A stretch of DNA of 64,000 nt from Halorubrum ezzemoulense DSM 17463 (lineage in GTDB: Archaea; Halobacteriota; Halobacteria; Halobacteriales; Haloferacaceae), in NCBI RefSeq assembly GCF_002114285.1, contig NZ_NEDJ01000007.1:1-64000 (forward strand), read 5' to 3'. The translations under genes and the position numbers were made by a program. Shown one piece after another: positions 58,121 through 64,000 of the stretch; positions within the stretch are counted from its first letter, which is position 1; each line of letters opens with the position of its first letter. The notes beneath the pieces were generated by a model that had not been told where the DNA came from, did no database searches, and saw only the letters and a list, made by a program, of their open reading frames with translations.

Positions 58121-59458
58121 ATGAGCGACGGCGATACCTCCGCCGCGACCGCGGCCGGCGGCGACCGCGCGGCCGAGATCGACACCGCCGGAGCCGCGGC
58201 CGACGCGACCGACCGCCGCCGGCTCGGCGCGGTCGTCCTCGCGGTGCTGATCTCGCAGGTCCTCCTCTACCCGGGCGTGCCGGACCTCGTCGTCGCGCTC
58301 GGCGCCCCGGCCGGCATCGACGCCGGGATGTGGTTCCTCGTCGCGGAGTTCGGCGCGTTCGTGACGTTCGCGGTCGTCTGGGGCGCGCTCTCGGACGCGC
58401 TCGGGACGCGAGTTCCGCTGATCGTCACCGGCGCGCTCGGCGGTGCGGCCTCCTACGTCGCGCTCGCGTCGCTGCCGGGACTCGGGCTCGGCTTCGGGGC
58501 CGCGCTCCTCGTCAGGGTCGTCGGGGGCGCCCTCACTATCGGCGCGTTCTCGCTGTCGATCACGCTGTTGATGGATCTTCGCGGCGGCAACGGCCGGAAC
58601 ATGGGGACCGCCGGGTTCGCCATCGGCCTCGGTGCCGCGGTCGGCTCCGTCGTCGGCGGTTCGCTCGCTGGCCTCGGCGCGCTGTACCCGGTGTACGCCG
58701 GGGCGGTCGTGCTGGCGGCGGCGGGGCTGTTGGCGGCGACGGTCGACGACCGAAGGAGGACCGCGGCCGCGAACAACTCGGGGGCGAGCGACTCGGAGGC
58801 GAGCGACTCGGCGAGTGAGACCGACGGGGGCGGCTTCCGGGACGTTCTCGCCCGCGCCCGGACGACGCCCGGCCTCCTCGTCCCGCTCGCGTTCGGCTTC
58901 GTCGACCGACTGACGGCGGGCTTCTTCGCTTTGGTCGGCGTCTACTACTTCCAGGACCCGGCGACGTTCGGGCTGTCAGCGGCCGGCGCGGGCGCGACCC
59001 TCGCGCTCTTCTTCGTCCCGTTTGCGCTCCTCCAGTCGCCATTCGGCGCGCTCTCGGACCGGATCGGCCGCTTCCTCCCTGTGGTGGCCGGGTCGCTCGC
59101 GTACGGCGTCGCAACGGTCGGCGTCGGCGTGGCGCCCGCGTACCCAATCGCCGCGGCGCTGATGGTCCTCGTCGGCGTCTGCGGCGCGCTGATGGCCCCG
59201 GCGACGATGGCGCTCGTCACCGACCTCGTCGAGCCGGAAGTGCGGGGCGCGGCGATGGGGCTGTTCAACGTGTTCGGCTCGCTCGGCTTCCTCGCCGGTT
59301 TCCTCGTCGGCGGGAGCCCCACGGGCGCGTTCGGGTACACGCCCGCGTTCCTCGCGGTCGGCGGACTGGAACTGGCCATCGCGCTCGCGCTGCTCCCGGC
59401 GGTCCGGTCTCTCTCGGCCGGCGCGGGCGTGATCGGTCGACTCGGCGCGGAGGGGTGA
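58121..59458 (+). CDS. major facilitator superfamily transporter
   Basis: The 445-residue protein has about twelve membrane helices. Between helices 2 and 3 is the MFS loop (GALSDALGTRVPLIVTGAL), repeated in the second half (LSDRIGRFLPVVAGSLA). A charged linker with Asp/Ser/Glu separates the halves (residues 205-240). An acidic N-terminus of about 40 residues precedes helix 1. The transported substrate cannot be inferred. It may share regulation with no neighbour, being flanked by gaps of about 100 and 180 bases. Confidence 0.92.
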   Translation: MSDGDTSAATAAGGDRAAEIDTAGAAADATDRRRLGAVVLAVLISQVLLYPGVPDLVVALGAPAGIDAGMWFLVAEFGAFVTFAVVWGALSDALGTRVPLIVTGALGGAASYVALASLPGLGLGFGAALLVRVVGGALTIGAFSLSITLLMDLRGGNGRNMGTAGFAIGLGAAVGSVVGGSLAGLGALYPVYAGAVVLAAAGLLAATVDDRRRTAAANNSGASDSEASDSASETDGGGFRDVLARARTTPGLLVPLAFGFVDRLTAGFFALVGVYYFQDPATFGLSAAGAGATLALFFVPFALLQSPFGALSDRIGRFLPVVAGSLAYGVATVGVGVAPAYPIAAALMVLVGVCGALMAPATMALVTDLVEPEVRGAAMGLFNVFGSLGFLAGFLVGGSPTGAFGYTPAFLAVGGLELAIALALLPAVRSLSAGAGVIGRLGAEG

Positions 59459-59640
59459 GACCGACCGACGCCCCCGGCCCGGAGCGTCGCGTCGGGAGTC
59501 CTGCCGAGTCGGATCCCACCGCGCCCCAATCTCCGGCACGTCCGAGCCTCCGTCGCGTCTAAGCCTCCGGCGCGTCCGATCCCTCGCCCGCCCCGAGGCG
59601 AGTCCTTTTAACCGGCGCGTCACCTCCGTTCGCGTAACCG

Positions 59641-60414
59641 ATGGACCTCCTCGTGGTCGGCGCCGGCGAGATCGGTCGCTGGGTCGCCGACACCGTCTCG
59701 GCCGACGCCGCGCCGGTCGACGCGACCGTCGCGTTCGCCGACCGCGACCCGGCCGTCGCGGCCGACGCCGCCGCGGACCGCGACGCGAGAGCGGTCGACG
59801 CCGACGGGGACACCGCCCACGACGCCGTCTGCCTCGCGGTGCCGATGTCGGCGGTCCCCGCGGCGGTCGAGGCGTACGCGCCCCGCGCGGAGCGGGCGAT
59901 CGTCGACGTCTCCGGCGAGATGACCGACGCGCTCGCGGCGATGCGCGAGCACGCCCCCGGCCTCGAACGCGCGAGCTACCACCCGCTGTTTGCCCCGCCG
60001 CGCGTTCCGGGGAACGTCGCGGTCGTCGTCGACGAGGGCGGCCCGACGGTCGATGGGCTCACCGACTCGGTCCAGGCGGGGGGCAACGACGTGTTCGAGA
60101 CGACCGCGGACGAACACGATGCGGCGATGGAGACGGTCCAAGCGGGCGCGCACGCCGCGGTGCTCGCGTGGCGGCTCGCCGCGGACCCGGTCCGCGAGGA
60201 GTTCCACACGCCGGTGTCGGCCGCGCTGGAGGAGGTCGCCGACACGGTCACCGAGGGCTCGCCCGCGGTGTACGCGGAGATTCAGCGCGCCTTCGACGGC
60301 GCGGACGGGGTGGCCGACGCCGCGGCAGAGATCGCGGCGGCCGACGACGAGGCGTTCGCCGCCCTCTACGAGCGCGCCCGCGGCGACCGCGAGGGGCGAG
60401 ACCGGCTGGAGTGA
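59641..60414 (+). CDS. tyrA: prephenate dehydrogenase
   Basis: This enzyme oxidises and decarboxylates prephenate to 4-hydroxyphenylpyruvate in tyrosine synthesis. The 257-residue protein starts with the nucleotide-binding motif LLVVGAGEIGRWVA. Further blocks are VCLAVPMSAVPAAV, ERAIVDVSGEMTDAL and SYHPLFAPPRVPGNVAVVV with the conserved His. Helical C-terminal parts complete the short archaeal form, without a fused chorismate mutase. The Rsm22-like gene follows 25 bases downstream. A TTTTAACC box 25-33 bases upstream supports the start. Confidence 0.9.
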   Translation: MDLLVVGAGEIGRWVADTVSADAAPVDATVAFADRDPAVAADAAADRDARAVDADGDTAHDAVCLAVPMSAVPAAVEAYAPRAERAIVDVSGEMTDALAAMREHAPGLERASYHPLFAPPRVPGNVAVVVDEGGPTVDGLTDSVQAGGNDVFETTADEHDAAMETVQAGAHAAVLAWRLAADPVREEFHTPVSAALEEVADTVTEGSPAVYAEIQRAFDGADGVADAAAEIAAADDEAFAALYERARGDREGRDRLE

Positions 60415-60439
60415 GCCGATGCGAAGCAGACGAGAAACC

Positions 60440-61906
60440 ATGATCGACAGAACCGCGGTCCGGAACAACGCGAACTACCTGCGCAACGTCAGACCGATCG
60501 ACCCCGAGGAGATCGCCGAGTACATCGAGGGGACGCCGCACCCGGCGGTCGTCCGCGAGACGCTCCGCGAGGAGGCGTTCGACCTCCGGCTCCGCGAGCG
60601 CGAAGACGGGGCGTTCGTCCCCGTCGAGGAGTCGCCCGTCGACCCACCGGGCTGGGCCCCGGAGGCACTTCCGGAGGCGTACGCGTTCGCGGTTGAGGAC
60701 CTGCTCGTCCGCGAGTACGGCGCCAACTGGCACCGCGGCGAGTCCGGCGACGAGCTCCGCGAGCGGGTCCGCCAGCTGAAGACGGACTACCTCTACGAGA
60801 ACGAGGTCGAGTACGACCGCGTCGCGGCGCTCGGCTACGCGATCTACCACCTCCCCGCGTACTACGCCACGGTCGGCCACGTCCTCGACGACCTCACCGA
60901 GAACGGCCTGCTCGACCGGACGCTCCGCGTCCTCGACGTGGGAGCCGGCGTGGGCGGCCCCGCGCTCGGCCTCCACGACTACCTCCCCGACGACGCGATC
61001 GTCGAGTACCACGCCGTCGAGCCGAGCGCCGCGACCGACGTGCTCGACCGGCTCTTGGAGGAGACCGGCCGCAACTTCCGGACGACGCTCCACGAGGCGA
61101 CGGCCGAGGCGTTCCTCGGTCTCGACGAGGGCGAATCGCCCGCCGCAGCGACCGACGACCCCTTCGACATCGTGATATTCGGTAACGTGCTCTCGGAGCT
61201 CGCCGACCCGGTCACGGTCGCCGACGCCGCCCTCGACGCGCTCGCGCCCGACGGGAGCCTCGTGGCGTTCGCGCCCGCCGACCGGAACACCGCGGTCGGG
61301 CTCCGGCGGGTCGAACGCGCGCTCGTCGCGGGCGACGGGGACGGCGCCGGCCCGGGACGCGACGCCGAAATGTACTCGCCGGCGCTCCGACTGTGGCCCG
61401 ACGCGGTCCCGAGCGATCCGGGGTGGTCGTTCGACGTGGCCCCGGACCTCGCGGTCCCGCCCTTCCAGCGCCGGCTCGACGAGGCGACGGCGCGCGGCGA
61501 GACCGACGAGCCGGGCGAGTTCGTCAACGTCGATGTCCAGTTCGCTTACTCGATACTCCGCCCCGACGGGCGGCGACGGGTCGACATCGAGGCGAGCGCG
61601 GAGCGGTGCGCGCGCATGGCCGAGTCCGAGCGCCACGTCACCGACCGGGTGAACCTGCTCGCGGTGAAGCTGAGCCACGACCTGAGCGAGGGGGACAACG
61701 CGCTCTACCGCGTCGGCGACGGCTCGCAGGCGACCGACCACTACCTCGTCTGTACCCGCGAGACCGCGCTGAACCGCGACCTCCGCGAGGCCGACTACGG
61801 GTCGGTGGTCTTCGTCGAGAACGGGCTCGTCCTCTGGAACGAGGACGAGGGCGCGTACAACGTCGTCGTCGACGACGAGACGGTGGTCGACCTCGTCGCG
61901 CCCTGA
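60440..61906 (+). CDS. Rsm22-like ribosomal small-subunit methyltransferase family protein
   Basis: The 488-residue protein has the order of Rsm22-type methyltransferases: a helical N-terminal part (about residues 1-150), the SAM motif LRVLDVGAGVGGPALGLHDY, then VIFGNVLSELADP as the later motif, and a C-terminal beta-rich part (EFVNVDVQFAYSILRPDG, YNVVVDDETVVDLVAP). Relatives in mitochondria help to assemble the small ribosomal subunit and carry a four-Cys Fe-S cluster; no such cluster is seen here. A start seven codons earlier is possible. It follows tyrA by 25 bases. Confidence 0.85.
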   Translation: MIDRTAVRNNANYLRNVRPIDPEEIAEYIEGTPHPAVVRETLREEAFDLRLREREDGAFVPVEESPVDPPGWAPEALPEAYAFAVEDLLVREYGANWHRGESGDELRERVRQLKTDYLYENEVEYDRVAALGYAIYHLPAYYATVGHVLDDLTENGLLDRTLRVLDVGAGVGGPALGLHDYLPDDAIVEYHAVEPSAATDVLDRLLEETGRNFRTTLHEATAEAFLGLDEGESPAAATDDPFDIVIFGNVLSELADPVTVADAALDALAPDGSLVAFAPADRNTAVGLRRVERALVAGDGDGAGPGRDAEMYSPALRLWPDAVPSDPGWSFDVAPDLAVPPFQRRLDEATARGETDEPGEFVNVDVQFAYSILRPDGRRRVDIEASAERCARMAESERHVTDRVNLLAVKLSHDLSEGDNALYRVGDGSQATDHYLVCTRETALNRDLREADYGSVVFVENGLVLWNEDEGAYNVVVDDETVVDLVAP

Positions 61907-61967
61907 GCGGTCGCGGGCGCCGGGTCCGACGAGCCGGACCGCTCCGGCTCAGCCGTTGGCGTACGGT

Positions 61968-62696
61968 TCAGTCGCTGGCCACCGGTTCGATCAGGTCGGG
62001 CGCGTCGACGCTCGGCGAGTTCACCCGCGTCGACACCGGGTGCGCGGTGAGGTCGTCGCTCGGGTACGGGTCGAGCAGCGCTGCGGCCTCGTCGGGGCCC
62101 CCGTGGAGCCACGTCTCCTCCTCGCCCGCGTCGGGGTCGAGTATCACCGCCATCCGGTGGTGGAGGTCCGCCACGAGGTCGTTCGGCTCGGTGGTGACGA
62201 TCGAGAACGTCTCGACCGCGTCCGATTCGTCGCCCGTCTCGCCGCCCTCAGCCCCGCCGCCGAACGCGCCGAGCCCCGTTTGGGTCGTCTCCGGCGTCGG
62301 CGGCTCCCACCGCTCGTAGATCCCCGCCATCGCGAACGGGCGGTCGTCGTCGAACGCGACGCGGTAGGGGGTCTTCCCGCCGCCGCGGTCGCCGCCGACC
62401 CACTCGTAGAAGCCGTCGGCGGGGACGAGACAGCGCCGGCGCTCGAAGGCGTCGGCGAAGCTCCGCTTCTCCCGCACGGTCTCCGCGCGGGCGTTGATGA
62501 GGTCGAACGACTCGTCCGCCCACGACGGGGTCAGCCCCCACTCCATCCGGGTCGTCTTGCCGGGATCCCGGTCTGCGATCACCGGTAGCGACTGCCCGGG
62601 CGCGCAGTTGTAGCTCGGCTCACGGTCGCCGAAGTCGGCGTCGAACCGCGCTTCGAGGTCGGCGGTGGGGGTGAAGAGGGTGTAGCGGCCGCACAT
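61968..62696 (-). CDS. SRAP-domain protein (YedK/HMCES type)
   Basis: SRAP proteins cross-link through Cys2 to abasic sites in single-stranded DNA and protect them. The 242-residue protein begins MCGRYTLFTPTADLEARF, so Cys2 is available after Met removal. Other residues of the site are visible: the Asn in DLINARAETVREK, the Glu in LVPADGFYEWVGG and the His in ADLHHRMAVILD. A Gly/Glu-rich insert around residues 140-160 is haloarchaeal. The phosphodiesterase gene lies 25 bases upstream, so an operon is likely. Confidence 0.95.
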   Translation of the reverse strand: MCGRYTLFTPTADLEARFDADFGDREPSYNCAPGQSLPVIADRDPGKTTRMEWGLTPSWADESFDLINARAETVREKRSFADAFERRRCLVPADGFYEWVGGDRGGGKTPYRVAFDDDRPFAMAGIYERWEPPTPETTQTGLGAFGGGAEGGETGDESDAVETFSIVTTEPNDLVADLHHRMAVILDPDAGEEETWLHGGPDEAAALLDPYPSDDLTAHPVSTRVNSPSVDAPDLIEPVASD

Positions 62697-62721
62697 ATCG
62701 TCGCGTTGGAGCGGGAGCTAC

Positions 62722-63435
62722 TTAGTCCCGCGACGACCGCCCCGGCTCCGGGAGCAGGTCCCACCGGTCGGCGATGATCCCGTCGACGCCGGCTCCGAGG
62801 AGCCGCTCGACCTCGTCGCGGTCTGTCGCGGTCCACGCGTTCACCCGCAGCCCGGCCTCGTGTACCGCATCGACGAACCCCGGCTCGGTCGCGACGTCGA
62901 TCGGGGGGTGGACCGCGACGCAGCCGAGGTCGGTCGCCGCCTCGACCGCGCGCTCGGCGTCCCCGCCCGCGACGAGCAGCGCGCGCGCAGTCTCGGGGTC
63001 GCGGTCCCGCAGCGCCGCGAGCGCCTGAGGGTGAAACGACGAGAACAGTACTTCGTTCGCCGCCCGCCGGGCCGCGTCGGGCGCGTCGCCCGCGACGGTC
63101 GGCTCCTTGACCTCGACGTTGACGGTGAGGTCGTCGGGCGCGGCGTCGAGCGCGCCGTCGAGCCGCGGGATCGACTCCTCGGAGCCGAGGACCGTCAGTT
63201 CGCGGAGTTCGCTCCAGTCGGCATCCGCGACGGGTCCGGACGCGTCGGTCAGTCGGCCGAGATCCGCGTCGTGGACGACGACGAGTTCGCCGCTCGCACA
63301 CCGTCGCACGTCGAGCTCGACGGCGTCGACGCGCGGTGACGCGCGCTCGATCGCTCCGACCGTGTTCTCCGGGTACTGGTCGGCGCAGGCGCGATGCCCG
63401 ATCAGCGTGACATCGTCTGGGTCTGTCCGTGTCAT
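62722..63435 (-). CDS. glycerophosphodiester phosphodiesterase
   Basis: The 237-residue TIM-barrel enzyme hydrolyses glycerophosphodiesters to glycerol phosphate and an alcohol. Motifs are VTLIGHRACADQYPENT (metal and catalytic His), VDAVELDVRRCASGELVVVHD, NVEVKEP and the C-terminal VNAWTATDRDEVERLLGAGV. No signal peptide is visible, so it acts in the cytoplasm, perhaps on archaeal lipid head groups. I chose the ATG before TRTDPDDV; a longer start adds 17 residues. It is followed closely by the SRAP gene. Confidence 0.93.
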   Translation of the reverse strand: MTRTDPDDVTLIGHRACADQYPENTVGAIERASPRVDAVELDVRRCASGELVVVHDADLGRLTDASGPVADADWSELRELTVLGSEESIPRLDGALDAAPDDLTVNVEVKEPTVAGDAPDAARRAANEVLFSSFHPQALAALRDRDPETARALLVAGGDAERAVEAATDLGCVAVHPPIDVATEPGFVDAVHEAGLRVNAWTATDRDEVERLLGAGVDGIIADRWDLLPEPGRSSRD

Positions 63436-63550
63436 CGCGGCGCTCGCGCCTCGCCCTCCCGTCGGTTCGCTCGCTCGATCACGCACGGCCCTCGGGCCCG
63501 GACCGTGTTAGCTCTTCGTCGGTCGGGGCCGCCCGCCCGCTCCCGTCGGC

Positions 63551-63560
63551 TTTTTAGCTA
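63551..63560 (+). promoter_or_regulatory. TATA-like box of the terminal exonuclease gene
   Basis: TTTTTAGCTA lies 21-30 bases before the last ATG in the window. Confidence 0.5.
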
Positions 63561-63580
63561 CGCGTCGCGCCGGAACGGAC

Positions 63581-64000
63581 ATGCGCATCGAGAACAGCTT
63601 CATCCCCGTCGAGGGGGTGGGCGAGACGACCGAACGACGCCTCTGGGGGCGGGGCGTCACCACGTGGGAGGCGTTCGACCCCGGGGTCGACGTCGCGGGC
63701 GTCGGGACGACGACCGCGGACCGGATCGAGTCGTTCATCGCGGAGGCGCTGACGCGGCTCGACGACGGCGACGCGGCCTACTTCGACCGCGAGTTCCCCT
63801 CCGGCGAGCGCTGGCGGCTCTACGAGAACTTCCGCGAGGAGACCTGCTTCTTTGACATCGAGACCACCGGCCTCGACGAGCGCCGCGACCGCGTGACGAC
63901 GGTCAGCTTCCATCAGGGCGGCGAGACGACGACGCTCGTCGCGGGCGAGGACCTCACCGCGCGCCGGCTCCGGGAGCAGTTCGCGGACGCGAGCCTGCTC
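63581..64000 (+). CDS. RNase H-like 3'-5' exonuclease domain protein, 3' end outside the window
   Basis: The frame runs open to the end of the window (140 residues visible). The N-terminal part contains a helix-hairpin-helix-like segment (VEGVGETTERRLWGRGVTTW), then the first exonuclease motif CFFDIETTGLDERRDRVTTV with the metal-binding Asp-x-Glu. The later motifs are not included. It resembles archaeal YprB/DnaQ-like proteins with ribonuclease H fold. Processing of RNA or DNA ends is plausible. A TATA-like TTTTTA box lies 21-30 bases upstream. Confidence 0.85.
   Translation, partial: MRIENSFIPVEGVGETTERRLWGRGVTTWEAFDPGVDVAGVGTTTADRIESFIAEALTRLDDGDAAYFDREFPSGERWRLYENFREETCFFDIETTGLDERRDRVTTVSFHQGGETTTLVAGEDLTARRLREQFADASLL

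Overview
The window looks like chromosomal DNA of an extremely halophilic archaeon (class Halobacteria). Base composition is very high in G+C, predicted proteins are strongly acidic, and most promoters are archaeal: an A/T-rich TATA-like box lies about 25-30 bases before the start codon, as expected for leaderless mRNAs. Typical haloarchaeal genes are present: glucose dehydrogenase beside GfcR, the archaeal CoA route, GatCA, diphthamide enzymes, aIF2 beta and an archaeal initiator tRNA. A Halorubrum-like relative in the Haloferacales is my guess from overall style; I could not test it.

Layout. 1-870: A/T-richer patch with the end of an unrecognised ORF abutting a pilin-like gene that lacks its leader. 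877-8734: housekeeping genes (MsrA, RibH, an aminotransferase, UspA, GatC-GatA and a small partner, a CRM RNA-binding protein, an MscS channel). 8894-16433: potassium uptake island with three TrkH channels, one two-domain and one one-domain TrkA, and a UspA-like protein. 16470-23444: methylmalonyl-CoA mutase, an Lrp-type regulator, a DUF63 membrane protein and two CoA biosynthesis genes (PPS and CoaBC), separated by a hairpin-rich non-coding block. 23529-31588: nine-gene Mrp Na+/H+ antiporter operon whose first gene fuses a UspA-like domain to MrpE; adjacent genes overlap by 1-8 bases.

31613-42677: small regulators and hydrolases, glucose dehydrogenase overlapping its likely regulator GfcR, a glutaredoxin, Dph6, glutamate dehydrogenase, a CitE-type lyase facing a MaoC-type hydratase, a CYTH enzyme and an FKBP isomerase with a chaperonin-like Gly/Met tail. 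42828-49245: small membrane protein, a RAD55-like protein with a broken P-loop beside a MinD-like ATPase, a YlbF-family protein, an esterase, Dph2, a ribbon-helix-helix/membrane gene pair with a probable operator, a soluble histidine kinase and a LOG-like protein. 49381-64000: HAD hydrolase, an XPD/DinG-type helicase broken by a one-base frameshift, a small zinc-finger protein, an M24 protein missing metal ligands, aIF2 beta with a TRAM domain next to the initiator tRNA, acyl-CoA synthetase, a Tat lipoprotein of the DsbA type, an MFS carrier, prephenate dehydrogenase, an Rsm22-like methyltransferase, an SRAP protein, a glycerophosphodiesterase and the start of an RNase H-like exonuclease.

How the genes fit together. 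Ion balance dominates the first half: Trk imports K+, Mrp expels Na+, MscS releases pressure, and nucleotide-binding UspA-like proteins sit inside both transport clusters. Carbon metabolism (glucose dehydrogenase/GfcR, mutase, CitE/MaoC, glutamate dehydrogenase, acyl-CoA synthetase, CoA synthesis) and translation (GatCA, initiator tRNA, aIF2 beta, diphthamide enzymes, Rsm22-like protein) make up most of the rest. I found no CRISPR array, rRNA, replication origin or intact insertion sequence. No wholly new system is evident. The best leads are the K+ island, the UspA-MrpE fusion, the palindromes before the glucose dehydrogenase gene, the metal-ligand-poor M24 protein, the RHH/membrane pair with its operator, and the hairpin block.
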